A stretch of DNA of 64,000 bases from Myxococcales bacterium (GTDB lineage: Bacteria > Myxococcota_A > Polyangia > Haliangiales > Haliangiaceae), in contig JADJUW010000001.1 of assembly GCA_016716835.1 (NCBI GenBank), forward strand, positions 1,508,001 to 1,572,000, written 5' to 3'. Each line of letters opens with the position of its first letter. The first letter of the stretch is position 1. The notes under the pieces are model-generated. The model was given only the letters and a program-made list of their open reading frames with translations. It made no database searches and had not been told where the DNA came from. The translations under genes and the position numbers were made by a program. Positions 39,192 to 47,863 of this stretch are shown here, one piece after another.

Positions 39192-40799
39192 ATGTCGCAA
39201 GACGCGCAGGCCAGCGACGCGACGGGAGCGATCCCGAGCGCAAGCGATCCGGCCGAGTCCGGACCTACCGGCGCGCGCATCTTGATCGTCGACGACGAAA
39301 AGATGATCCGCGAAATCCTCGCGGAGTTTCTCACCTTAGAGGGCTACAACGTGCGCACCGTGGAGGATGGCAGCGCCGCGCTCACGGAGCTGCGCATGCG
39401 GCCCTACGACATGCTGATCACCGATCTCAAGATGCCGAAGATCTCGGGCCTGGAGTTGCTTGAAAAAGTCACCGAGCAAAAACTCGGCGTGCTCACCGTG
39501 ATGATGACGGGCTATGGCACCGTCGAGACGGCGATCGAGGCGATGAAAAAAGGCGCCTACGACTACATTCTAAAGCCGTTTAAGGTCGAAGAGGTCATTC
39601 ACGTCGTGCAGCGCGGCCTGCATCGCCAACAGCTGCAAGCCGAAAATATCCGGCTGCGCGAGGCGCTCACCATCTACAAGGTTTCCGAGGCGATCTCGGT
39701 TTCGCGCGACATCAACCACATCCTGGCGGTGATTCTTGATGCCGCCATCGACGAGGTCGACGCCGATATTGCCACGCTGTGGCTGCGCAACCCAACCACC
39801 GACGTCTTCGAGGAAGAGCTGCGCAAGACGACCGCCCGCCGCCACGTCGCAACGACCAAGGGGATTCCCTCGGTGGCGCTAAATCCGCTGCTGGCCCAGT
39901 TTGCGCAAGGCCGCCCCGTGCTGCAGCACGGCAGCAAGATCGGCCAATTTGTCAGCGACGCCTCGGCTTTTGCCGATATGCACTCGTTTCTCTCGGTGCC
40001 GCTGCAGTCGGGCGGCACGGTGTTTGGCATTCTCAACGTCATCTCGATGACGCGCGGCAAGGCCTTCAATGAAGGCCATCGTAAAATGCTCTCGGTGCTC
40101 GCCTCGCGCGCAGCGACCGCGATCGAAAGCGTACGCCTCTACTGCGACCTCGAGCGGACCAATTCGCACCTGCGGCGAGCCAATCTTAGCCTCGAAGAAA
40201 ATTTTCAGCAGACCGTCGCCGGGTTCGCCCAGGCCTTGGAAGAGTCAGATCTTTACACGCGGGGCCACTCCGAGCGCGTCGCCACGTATGCCGAGCTGAT
40301 CGGGCGTGGCCTAACGCTGACCGAGACCGAGGTGCGTGACATCGTGCAGTCAGGGCTGATGCACGATATCGGCAAGATTGGCATTCGCTACGACATGCTC
40401 AATAAGCCGGGCAAGTTGTCGCCAGATGAAGTGAAGGTGTTTCGCACCCATCCCGAAAAGGGCAAGCGCATTCTTGATTCCGTGCCCTGTCTGCACGGCC
40501 TGATAGATGGCTGTTGGTGCCACCACGAGCGCTTTGACGGCGACGGCTATCCTCGGGGCCTGCGCGGCCACGATATCCCGCTGCTCGGGCGCATCGTCGC
40601 GATCGCCGACGCCTACGACGCCATGACCACCGACCGCGCGTATCGGAGGGCCCTCTCCCACGAAATCGCGATAGGCGAGATGGAGCGCTGCGCGGGCAGC
40701 CAATTCGATCCCGAAATCACCGAGCTGTTTTTGCACGCCATCGAGCGCTACCGGACCGAGATGATTGCCCGCGGCCAGACCAGCGAACTACCTCGTTAG
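39192..40799 (+). CDS. Response regulator: REC-GAF-HD-GYP cyclic-di-GMP phosphodiesterase
   Basis: This encodes 535 residues from ATG 39192 (MSQDAQASDATG). REC spans about 27-150: acidic pair VDDEK, phospho-Asp in MLITDLKMPKISG and Lys in YDYILKPFK. GAF (about 170-330) includes SFLSVPLQSGGTVFGILNVI. The HD-GYP domain (about 350-520) has ESDLYTRGHSERVA, LMHDIGKIGI (HD pair), HHERFDGDGYPRGL (GYP) and AIADAYDAMTTDRAYRRA. The metal ligands are present, so c-di-GMP hydrolysis is likely and controlled by phosphorylation. No histidine kinase is adjacent, so its partner is an orphan elsewhere. Confidence 0.94.
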   Translation: MSQDAQASDATGAIPSASDPAESGPTGARILIVDDEKMIREILAEFLTLEGYNVRTVEDGSAALTELRMRPYDMLITDLKMPKISGLELLEKVTEQKLGVLTVMMTGYGTVETAIEAMKKGAYDYILKPFKVEEVIHVVQRGLHRQQLQAENIRLREALTIYKVSEAISVSRDINHILAVILDAAIDEVDADIATLWLRNPTTDVFEEELRKTTARRHVATTKGIPSVALNPLLAQFAQGRPVLQHGSKIGQFVSDASAFADMHSFLSVPLQSGGTVFGILNVISMTRGKAFNEGHRKMLSVLASRAATAIESVRLYCDLERTNSHLRRANLSLEENFQQTVAGFAQALEESDLYTRGHSERVATYAELIGRGLTLTETEVRDIVQSGLMHDIGKIGIRYDMLNKPGKLSPDEVKVFRTHPEKGKRILDSVPCLHGLIDGCWCHHERFDGDGYPRGLRGHDIPLLGRIVAIADAYDAMTTDRAYRRALSHEIAIGEMERCAGSQFDPEITELFLHAIERYRTEMIARGQTSELPR

Positions 40800-40821
40800 G
40801 GCAAACAGGTAAAGCAAACGG

Positions 40822-40907
40822 TGTGCGGCGCGCGAGCACATGCTTCGGTGGTGCGCGGCGCGCGATCACATGCTTCGGTGGTGCGCGGCGCGCGATCACA
40901 TGCTTCG
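40822..40907. repeat. 30-bp tandem repeat, about 2.9 copies
   Basis: Three units start at 40822, 40852 and 40882. The unit begins TGCGCGGCGCGCGATCACAT and ends GCTTCGGTGG. The first unit differs at two positions and the third stops after GCTTCG. Each contains the palindromic core GCGCGC. The units abut with no spacers, so this is not a CRISPR array. Confidence 0.85.
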
Positions 40908-41061
40908 TCTCAGAGCTACGGCTGTTCGCTCTGCTCACGACGCCTTGCGCTCAGGAGGGCATGCTGCGCCAACTATCGAAGCCATTGTGCCTTCGCGAAA
41001 CGCTCTGATCCGAACATGTGCCGCACACCGCTTCTGTTTTGCGTTTCTGCAGCGCAAGCCT

Positions 41062-41256
41062 ACCGGCAGGTGGCGCACGTTTCTTCCGCGAGCATAGATT
41101 GCAGGGCGGTGTTCGTGGCACCGAGGGAGGTGGATACCACAGCACTCTCGCTGTACCCCGGAGGGTCGCTATCTGCGAGCAGGAAGACACGTGCGCCCAC
41201 CTGCCGGTCCACTTACTATCTGCGAGCAGGAAGACATGTGCGCTCACCTGCCGGTC
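41062..41256. repeat. 41-bp direct repeat pair with an upstream inverted copy
   Basis: Copies at 41169-41209 and 41216-41256 are separated by 6 bp. Each begins CTATCTGCGAGCAGGAAGAC and ends CACCTGCCGGTC, with three differences. A diverged reverse-complement copy starts ACCGGCAGGTGGCGCACGT at 41062 and ends GCGAGCATAG at 41097. A transcript could pair the inverted copy with either direct copy, giving alternative long stems. Confidence 0.75.
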
Positions 41257-41279
41257 AGCGTGTCTAGCGCGCCGCCGCA

Positions 41280-43130
41280 CTACGCGTCGGCGAGCGCGCC
41301 TTCGTACATTTTGTCGAGCATGGCCGCGTACTTCTTTTCGCCGAACTTGCGTTTGACCTTCAGGCTCGGCGTGAGCTCACCTTCTTCGATGGTGAAGTCA
41401 CGCGGCAGGATGGCAAATTTCTTGATCGTCTCGTATTTGGCGAGGCCACTGTTGAGCTCGTCGATGGCCTCCTGCACCAGGGCCGTGGCTTGCGGCGAGC
41501 CGACGATCTCGGCATAGGTCGTCGCCGCAATGCCATTGTCGGTGGCCCACTTGCGAATCGCCTCTTCGTCGAGCGTGAGCAAGGCGCTGCAGAAGTTTCG
41601 CTTGTCGCCGTGCACGACCACTTGACCGATATAAGGCGAGATGGTCTTGAGCTTGCCCTCGATGTTTTGCGGCGCGATGTACTTGCCACCCGAGGTCTTG
41701 ATGAGGTCTTTCTTGCGGTCGGTGATGTGCAGAAAGCCATCGGCATCGACCTCGCCGATGTCGCCGGTACGGAGCCAGCCGTCGTCGGAGAGCACCTCGC
41801 GGGTTTGCTCGGGCAGGTTGTGATACCCGGACATGACGTTGGGGCCGCGCACGAGAATTTCGTTGTCTTCGGGCGCCAGCCGCATCTCGGTGCCGGGCAG
41901 CGGCGTGCCGACGAGGCCAAACTTGTAGGCGGCAGGCCGGTTCACGAACGCCGCCGCGCTGGTCTCGGTAAGCCCGTAGCCCTCGAGAATGAGAATATCG
42001 CAGGCGTGGAAAAACTCCGCAATCTCGCGTGACAGCGGTGCCGAGCCCGAAATAAAGAAGCGCAGCTTGCCGCCAAACCGATTCTTGAGCTTGGAAAACA
42101 CCAGCTTGTCGGCGATGCGCAGCTTGAACGCGAGCAGCCCGCTAGGCACGAGGCCCTTTTGCCGCAACGCCGAGCCTTCTTTGCCGGCCGCGATGGCCCA
42201 GCGGAAGATCTTCCATTTGATCGCACCGCCCTCTTTGGCGCCTGAGATCACCTTGTTGTAGACTTTTTCAAAAATGCGCGGCGCGGCGGCCATAAACGTC
42301 GGCCGCACGACGGCCAAATTGTCGATGAGCTTGGGAATGCGGCCGTCGATCGCGCAGCAATGCCCAGTGATAAGGTGCGCGCCCGTGAGGACCTTGCCAA
42401 ATGAATGCGCCAGCGGCAGCCAGAGGTATTGCACGTCATCTTCGCGAATGATTTGCAGCGTGTGAATCGCGTCGGCCTCATAGGCCCAGCACTCGTGATT
42501 GAGGCGGACGCCCTTGGGCCGCCCGGTCGTACCCGAGGTGTAGATCAAGGTTGCCAAATGGGTGCCGAGGGTTTCCGCGGCAATGGCCGCGATGCGGTCG
42601 GGGTTAGCGGCTCGCCATGCGGCGCCGTCTTTTTGCAGCTGCGCTACGGACTGTACCCAATCGGCATCAGCCGGCGCTACGTCGCCATCGATGAGGAACA
42701 CGCGCTCGAGCTGAGGCATGTTGCCTCGTTGCTCGCGCAGCTTATCGAGCTGGCTGTGGTCCTCGGCAAAACAAAATCTCGAGCCGGAATCGTGAATGAT
42801 ATAGGCGCATTCATCGGCCATGCTAGAGGGATAGATGGTGGTCGTCGCGCCGCCCGCGCAAAGGATGGCGGTATCGGCAAAGACCCACTCTGCCCGCGTC
42901 GACGAAACAATCGCGATGCGGTCTTCGCGGTGCACGCCGATGGCCAAAAGTCCTCCGGCCAGGTCTAAGATGCGCTCGCCGGCTTGCTTCCAGGTGAGCG
43001 ACTGCCACGTATCTTTGACCGGGAAACGAAACGCCTCGTGGTTGGGGGTGCGCGCAATCCGCGCCAGAAAAATCTGCGGGATCGAGGTCGAGGTACGGAT
43101 GAGTGGCTCGGTGGCTTTGTAAATTTGCAC
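41280..43130 (-). CDS. Long-chain fatty acid--CoA ligase (AMP-forming)
   Basis: This encodes 616 residues. The best start is GTG 43130 (VQIYKATEPLIRTS), with GGAGG 8 nt upstream; longer in-frame starts run into low-quality upstream sequence. ANL-superfamily motifs are complete: P-loop LIYTSGTTGRPKGV, the LILEGYGLTETSAA motif and the GWLRTGDIGEVDADGFLHITDRKKDLIKTSGGKYIAPQ stretch, whose final Lys region carries the hinge. It resembles the FadD15/FAA1-type ligases rather than E. coli FadD. It activates long-chain fatty acids with ATP and CoA for degradation or lipid synthesis. Confidence 0.93.
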   Translation of the reverse strand: MQIYKATEPLIRTSTSIPQIFLARIARTPNHEAFRFPVKDTWQSLTWKQAGERILDLAGGLLAIGVHREDRIAIVSSTRAEWVFADTAILCAGGATTTIYPSSMADECAYIIHDSGSRFCFAEDHSQLDKLREQRGNMPQLERVFLIDGDVAPADADWVQSVAQLQKDGAAWRAANPDRIAAIAAETLGTHLATLIYTSGTTGRPKGVRLNHECWAYEADAIHTLQIIREDDVQYLWLPLAHSFGKVLTGAHLITGHCCAIDGRIPKLIDNLAVVRPTFMAAAPRIFEKVYNKVISGAKEGGAIKWKIFRWAIAAGKEGSALRQKGLVPSGLLAFKLRIADKLVFSKLKNRFGGKLRFFISGSAPLSREIAEFFHACDILILEGYGLTETSAAAFVNRPAAYKFGLVGTPLPGTEMRLAPEDNEILVRGPNVMSGYHNLPEQTREVLSDDGWLRTGDIGEVDADGFLHITDRKKDLIKTSGGKYIAPQNIEGKLKTISPYIGQVVVHGDKRNFCSALLTLDEEAIRKWATDNGIAATTYAEIVGSPQATALVQEAIDELNSGLAKYETIKKFAILPRDFTIEEGELTPSLKVKRKFGEKKYAAMLDKMYEGALADA

Positions 43131-43386
43131 TAGGGTCCTCCGCTTGGTCTGGCATGCAGGTCGCCGCGCCCTCAACATGGGCGAGATTGCGCGGAAGTAT
43201 GGGCGGAACCGTTTGCCAAACGCAACCGCGGGGGCCCGCGGAATGACAAGGGAATTAGTGGTTTGCTGGCCCCGGCTCGCTGTGCCGCGGGCTGGGTCTA
43301 ATAGGCCCCAGATGGGACCCCCTCGCCACAGATCGCCCGCCGGCGCGCGGCTGGCGCTTGGCATAGCGGTTGCAAACTCTTGCTGT

Positions 43387-44478
43387 GTGCGTCTCCTGAC
43401 CAGCCAATATGCCTGCGCCTCGGCGAGCCTTGCCCTGTGGGCCGTAGCCACCGGCTGCGCCTCGCCGTCGCCCGCGCCAATTAGCGAGCGCAGCGAGCTT
43501 GCGATCGTCGGGGGCGCGCTCGCAACGGCCGACCAGTTTCCAGAAGTTGCACTCATCTACAATCGCGCGACCGGCCGCATTTGCAGCGGCACCTTGGTTG
43601 CGTCCGAAGCCGTGCTAACTGCCGCCCACTGCGTCAGCGGCACGACGCCCGCCGACGTTGCGGTCTATTTTGATACGGTTGATATGCGCCTGCCGTCAAA
43701 GGTCGTGGCTGCCACCCAGCTCGCCGTCCACCCGAGCTACAGCGCCAACGCCCAGGACGCGCGGTTTGACCTCGCCATCATCACCTTGGCCGAGGCCATG
43801 ACCGACCGCCGCAGCGCCGCCATTGCAGGCGAGCTCGCCACCGTTGGCGAGAGCTTGTTGCAGGTTGGCTTTGGTCGCACGGATCCGGCCGACGCCAACT
43901 CGCTCGGCGTGATGCACTACTACGAGGAGGCGAGCAGCGCCTGCGGGTCGGCGGATTTGCCGGCGCAGCACTACATTTGTTTTCGCGAGGACGACGGCGA
44001 TGGTGTTTGCGACGGCGACAGCGGCGGCCCGATTTTTCGCGCCGGCCCCCACGGCCGATCGCTGGTTGGGTTCATCGCCTTTGGCCGTGGTGACGGCTGC
44101 CGCGAGCTCGGCGTCGGCGTCCAGATGGCGTCGGTGAATGACTTCTTGCAGGCCGAGCTCGGCAATCGCCTGGCCTGCGCGCAAGATGGCGTCTGCGATA
44201 ACTCATGTGATGACCAAGGCATCATCGACCTCGACTGTCAGGTGTGCAGCGAGGCCGCCGACTGCAAGATGGGCGATTTCTGCATCGAGGGCGATTGCGT
44301 GCCACCCAAGAACGCGGAGCTCACGGCCGCGGCCAAGGCCGGCTCGGCGCTGGCGTCTGGCTGCAGTGCAAGTGGTGATGATCGTTCGCCTACAGGCGCG
44401 CTGCTCTTGGCCCTTGGTGCGGTGGCATGGACGATGCGACGCCGACGCGGCGCGCGCGCTATTTGCGCTGCCAGATAA
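43387..44478 (+). CDS. Trypsin-like serine protease with MYXO-CTERM-like sorting tail
   Basis: This encodes about 363 residues from GTG 43387 (VRLLTSQYACASASL); the frame is open further upstream without a signal peptide. The signal peptide ends in ATGC-AS, possibly a lipobox. After the activation-type IVGG come the triad positions: His in LTAAHCV, Asp in ARFDLAII and Ser in GDSGGP. A Cys-rich segment (CDNSCDDQG, CSEAADCKMGDFC) precedes the C-terminal tail: Cys in SGCSASG, a hydrophobic helix (TGALLLALGAVAWTM) and an Arg cluster. That is the MYXO-CTERM layout, which directs sorting and surface anchoring in myxobacteria. The 3' end overlaps the convergent gene by 20 bp. Confidence 0.88.
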   Translation: MRLLTSQYACASASLALWAVATGCASPSPAPISERSELAIVGGALATADQFPEVALIYNRATGRICSGTLVASEAVLTAAHCVSGTTPADVAVYFDTVDMRLPSKVVAATQLAVHPSYSANAQDARFDLAIITLAEAMTDRRSAAIAGELATVGESLLQVGFGRTDPADANSLGVMHYYEEASSACGSADLPAQHYICFREDDGDGVCDGDSGGPIFRAGPHGRSLVGFIAFGRGDGCRELGVGVQMASVNDFLQAELGNRLACAQDGVCDNSCDDQGIIDLDCQVCSEAADCKMGDFCIEGDCVPPKNAELTAAAKAGSALASGCSASGDDRSPTGALLLALGAVAWTMRRRRGARAICAAR

Positions 44479-45643
44479 GGACTTTGAGATAGTCCATCTC
44501 GCTAAAGCTCGCCGGATGATCCGGTTCTTGTTGGAGATTGTGGCGCAAATGGAATTCTTCGCGCAAAAGCCCACCCGCGAGCTGAACGAACTGGCCTCGT
44601 GGCACGCGCGAGGTGCATGAACAGGTGATGAGATAGCCGCCGGGCGCCACCAGCGCGGCGGCCTTGCTGATGAGCAATTGATAGGCGCGCAGCGCGCTGT
44701 CGAGTTGCGCTTGGCGGCTGGTGAGGCTGGGAGGATCGACGATGACGAGCTGATATTGGTCACGCGTCGCCTGCTTGGGCAGCCATGAAAAAATGTCGGC
44801 CTCGACGCTTTTGAAGTTCGTGCCAACCGGCGAGTGGTGGGCGTCGCCAAACGCCAAGCTGGCCGCCGAGCGATCGACGTTGGTCACCTCGGCGGCGCCC
44901 GCCAAGGCGGCCGCGGCGCCAGTCATGCCTGTGAACGAAAACAAGTTCAGCACGCGGGCACCGGTGAGCGGGAGATTGGCCACCTCGCGGCGCAGCCCGC
45001 GCAGATCGAGAAAGGCGCCCGACTTTTGACCGCCCAGGACGTCAACGGCAAGGCTAAGCCGGCCCTCGCGAATCGCTACCACGGCAGGCGGCCGTCCTTG
45101 CAAGAGGCGCGGCTGCGTTGCGATGTCGCTCGCCTCGTCGGCGACGGCGGCGAGCTTGCGCTGCGGCACGCGCCAGACGACGTTTGGCAGCTGCATTGAT
45201 TGCGCGAGCTGCATTGCCATCCACCGCCCAAGGCCGGCCGTCCCTGGCTGGTACGTCTGCAGCACCAACGTGTCGTCGTAGCGATCGATCACAACGCCAG
45301 GCACGCCATCGGCATCACCGGCAACCAGGCGATAGGCATTGGTCTTCTTGACCAACGTCGCACGGCGCGCGAGCGTGGTCTCAAGGACGCCGCGCCAGGC
45401 ATCTGCGGTGGGCGTCTTGGTGCCAGTGGCAAACTTGGCGATCGCCACGGCGCCCGCCGCCGCAAACACGCCGTAGCCAACCACCTTGTTGGCGCCGTCG
45501 ACAAGGCGCAGCCATTGGCCGTCCGCGAGTGCGTCGGCTGCCGAGCTCATGTGCTTGCGAAACACCCACGGATGCCCTCCCTGCAGCGATGCCAGCGCAT
45601 GCTTGCCAAGTTGATAGCGCTGGTACCTGACCCTCGTGGACAT
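44459..45643 (-). CDS. rlmI: RlmI-like 23S rRNA (cytosine-C5)-methyltransferase
   Basis: This encodes 394 residues. An N-terminal PUA domain (GGHPWVFRKHM...ADGQWLRLVDGANKVVGYGVF) precedes the EEHEA-type and Rossmann methyltransferase domains. The latter has VLNLFSFTGMTGAAAALAGAAEVTNVDRS (SAM site), ADIFSWL and the catalytic-type IVDPPSL followed by LITCSCTSRV. RlmI methylates C1962 of 23S rRNA in E. coli. The family also includes RlmK-like and unassigned members, so substrate identity is inferred. Confidence 0.87.
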   Translation of the reverse strand: MSTRVRYQRYQLGKHALASLQGGHPWVFRKHMSSAADALADGQWLRLVDGANKVVGYGVFAAAGAVAIAKFATGTKTPTADAWRGVLETTLARRATLVKKTNAYRLVAGDADGVPGVVIDRYDDTLVLQTYQPGTAGLGRWMAMQLAQSMQLPNVVWRVPQRKLAAVADEASDIATQPRLLQGRPPAVVAIREGRLSLAVDVLGGQKSGAFLDLRGLRREVANLPLTGARVLNLFSFTGMTGAAAALAGAAEVTNVDRSAASLAFGDAHHSPVGTNFKSVEADIFSWLPKQATRDQYQLVIVDPPSLTSRQAQLDSALRAYQLLISKAAALVAPGGYLITCSCTSRVPRGQFVQLAGGLLREEFHLRHNLQQEPDHPASFSEMDYLKVLIWQRK

Positions 45644-45729
45644 CCCCTGCCTTTACGTGGAATTGGCGGGCGCGTCAATGCCGCCCTTCAGGCCGCCGGC
45701 GGCTGCCACGGCCCCGCCTGGGTGGTGGC

Positions 45730-46926
45730 TCAACCCTGGCCATCGCGGCGATACGGCAGCGCCAGCGCCAGCTCGGTCATGGTATCAGCCACGGCCTGCG
45801 CCTCGCGCGGCAAGGCGTCGGCCACGGCACGCGCAAGGCCAGGGTGGGCCAGCCAATGCGAGGAATACGTCGGCGAGGGGTCAAAGCCGCGCAGCAGCTT
45901 GTGCTCGCCTTGGGCGCCGGCTTCAAACAGCGGCAATCCGAGCGCAATCGCGCGTTCGATGCCCGCATAGTAAGCCACCTCAAAATGGAGAAACGGCGAG
46001 TCGACGTCGGCGCCCCAATACCGACCATAGAGCCCGCCTGGCCCCTGCAGAAACAAAACGCCCGCGATCGACGCGCCGTGCTTGCGCGCCTGCAGCATCC
46101 ACATCTCTTGTGGCAGGTGGCGCGCGAGCTCATCAAAGAACCCGGGCCGCAGGTAATCACGCCCCCCGTGTTCGTCGGTCGTGCGGCGATAAAACCGATC
46201 CATCGCCGCCAACTCGGGTGGCGTTAGCTCATCGCCCCGGCGCCACACCAACTCGTCAAACGCCTCGGCCGCGCGCGCACGCTCCTTTTGCAGATTTTTC
46301 CGCTTACGCGACTGCAGGGCACCTAGGAAATCGCCAAAGGTCGCGTAGCCGCGATTATGCCAATGAAACTGAAAGCTGCTTCGTGCGGCGAAGCCGTGCG
46401 TCCCCAGCATCGCTTGCTCGTCGGCGGTGCAAAATAGCCAATGCGTCGACGAGACGCCGAGCTCGCGGGCCAACGTCTGTACCGCGCTGATCAGCGCGCG
46501 CTGGGTCGCCTCGCGCACCGCGGCACCACCGCTTGATGCCAGCAAAATTCGGCGACCCGTTGCCGGCGTCATGGGGGCGGCGATGACCAGCTTGGGGTAG
46601 TAGCGTAGGCCCGCCTCATGCGCGGCGTTTGCCCACGCAAAATCGAAGATGTATTCGCCATAGCTATGCGATTTCGCGTAGGCGGCGACGCCGCCGACCA
46701 CCGCCTCGCCATCGTAGGCGACGAGATAAAACGGGTGCCAGCCGCTGCCAGGTCCCACCGATCCTGAGGCGTGCAGCGCGCGCAAGAAACCGTAGCGCAA
46801 AAACGGTGACGGGCCGTGGTCGAGCGCGTCCCACCCCGCCGCCGGGACGTCCCCCAGCTCGGTCGTGATGCGCACCGAAATGGCATGCGGCGGGGATGCC
46901 ACTGTGGTAGACGAACGGCTATCCAT
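45730..46926 (-). CDS. FemAB-like GNAT acyltransferase (DUF482/PF04339 family)
   Basis: This encodes 398 residues. The family hallmarks are near the N-terminus (GWDALDHGPSPFLRYGFLRAL) and in the middle (YYPKLVIAAPMTPATGRRIL, FHWHNRGYATFGDFLGALQSRKRKNLQKER). Near the end are YAGIERAIALGLPLFEAGAQGEHKLLRGFDPS and YSSHWLAHP. Members have a doubled GNAT fold like Fem peptidyltransferases and are annotated as peptidoglycan-related, but no substrate has been firmly shown. The ATG at 46926 overlaps the ATG of the divergent glutaredoxin gene within one CATG. Confidence 0.88.
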   Translation of the reverse strand: MDSRSSTTVASPPHAISVRITTELGDVPAAGWDALDHGPSPFLRYGFLRALHASGSVGPGSGWHPFYLVAYDGEAVVGGVAAYAKSHSYGEYIFDFAWANAAHEAGLRYYPKLVIAAPMTPATGRRILLASSGGAAVREATQRALISAVQTLARELGVSSTHWLFCTADEQAMLGTHGFAARSSFQFHWHNRGYATFGDFLGALQSRKRKNLQKERARAAEAFDELVWRRGDELTPPELAAMDRFYRRTTDEHGGRDYLRPGFFDELARHLPQEMWMLQARKHGASIAGVLFLQGPGGLYGRYWGADVDSPFLHFEVAYYAGIERAIALGLPLFEAGAQGEHKLLRGFDPSPTYSSHWLAHPGLARAVADALPREAQAVADTMTELALALPYRRDGQG

Positions 46927-47863
46927 GACGACTTCGAATCAATTATCACCACAACTGCGCGAGCGCATCGAGACGTTGGTCAAGTCCGACGACGTGGTGC
47001 TCTTCATGAAGGGCTCGCGCTCGTTTCCGCAATGCGGCTTCTCGTCGGCGGTGGTCGGCATCCTCAACACCCTGGTGCCAAAGTACACCACTGTCAACGT
47101 GCTCGCCGACGGAGAAATCCGCCAGGGCATCAAGGACTACGCCGACTGGCCAACAATTCCTCAGCTGTACGTTAAGGGCGAGTTCGTCGGCGGCAGCGAC
47201 ATCGTCAAGCAAATGCACGAAAGCGGCGAGCTGGCTCGCTTGGTGGGCGCGTCGATGGTGGCCGTCTCGCCGCCTCAGCTCACGATCACCGCCGCCGCGG
47301 CCGAGGTGCTGGCTTCGGCGTTGGCGGATGGCGAACCTGGCGATGTGATTCACTTGACCATCGACGGCACGTTCGAGCATGCGCTCGATGTTGGGCCAGC
47401 CGACGCGGGCGCGTTGGCATTTACCGTCGGCGCGTTGCCGTTTCAGACCGACCGCGCGTCGGCGACGCGAGGCCAAGGGCTGACGATCGACTTTGTCAAA
47501 ACCGCGGGGGGCGAAGGCTTTAAGATCGACAATCCCAATCGACCTGCGCAGGTTCGGCAGGCGACGCCCAAGGAAATTAAGGCGATGCTAGCGAGCGGCG
47601 AGCTTACGGAGTGGTTCGACGTCCGCACGCCGGCGGAGCAGCAGACGGCGACCTTGGGCGCCAAGCTGCTCGATGAGCCTGCCATGGCCCACATCGAGGG
47701 GCTGCCCAAGGACACGCTGATCGCCTTTCATTGCCACCACGGCGGGCGCAGCCAGAACGCTGCCAATCATTTCTTGGCCAAGGGTTTCAAGAACGTCATC
47801 AACATGGCTGGCGGCATCGACGCGTGGTCGCGAGAGATTGACGCGAGTGTTCCGAGATATTAA
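46925..47863 (+). CDS. Monothiol glutaredoxin / A-type carrier-like / rhodanese fusion
   Basis: This encodes 312 residues from ATG 46925. Residues 9-108 are a Grx4-type monothiol glutaredoxin (FMKGSRSFPQCGFS, CGFS at 37-40; WPTIPQLYVKGEFVGGSDIV). Residues ~116-206 resemble an IscA/HesB-type fold (LTITAAAAEVL...GFKIDNPNRP) but lack the cluster cysteines, including the usual C-terminal CGC. Residues ~213-312 are a rhodanese domain with active loop CHHGGRS (Cys270). CGFS glutaredoxins hold and transfer 2Fe-2S clusters. The fusion suggests a link between cluster traffic and sulfur transfer, but the middle domain probably does not bind a cluster itself. Confidence 0.9.
   Translation: MTTSNQLSPQLRERIETLVKSDDVVLFMKGSRSFPQCGFSSAVVGILNTLVPKYTTVNVLADGEIRQGIKDYADWPTIPQLYVKGEFVGGSDIVKQMHESGELARLVGASMVAVSPPQLTITAAAAEVLASALADGEPGDVIHLTIDGTFEHALDVGPADAGALAFTVGALPFQTDRASATRGQGLTIDFVKTAGGEGFKIDNPNRPAQVRQATPKEIKAMLASGELTEWFDVRTPAEQQTATLGAKLLDEPAMAHIEGLPKDTLIAFHCHHGGRSQNAANHFLAKGFKNVINMAGGIDAWSREIDASVPRY

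Larger units (their letters stand above)
40800..41279. other. Repeat-bearing non-coding gap between convergent genes
   Basis: These 480 bases lie between the converging HD-GYP and acyl-CoA ligase genes. Open frames here are short, lack ribosome-binding sites and merely read through the repeats. The gap holds a 30-bp direct repeat array and a 41-bp direct repeat with an inverted relative, listed separately. No U-run terminator is obvious. Confidence 0.6.

Noticed and set aside
40822..40907. CRISPR array
   Set aside because: Units abut without spacers and no cas genes are present.
40821..41356. Several overlapping plus-strand ORFs in the gap after the HD-GYP gene
   Set aside because: They read through tandem repeats in all frames, are Arg/Cys/His-rich, lack ribosome-binding sites and run into the antisense of the acyl-CoA ligase.
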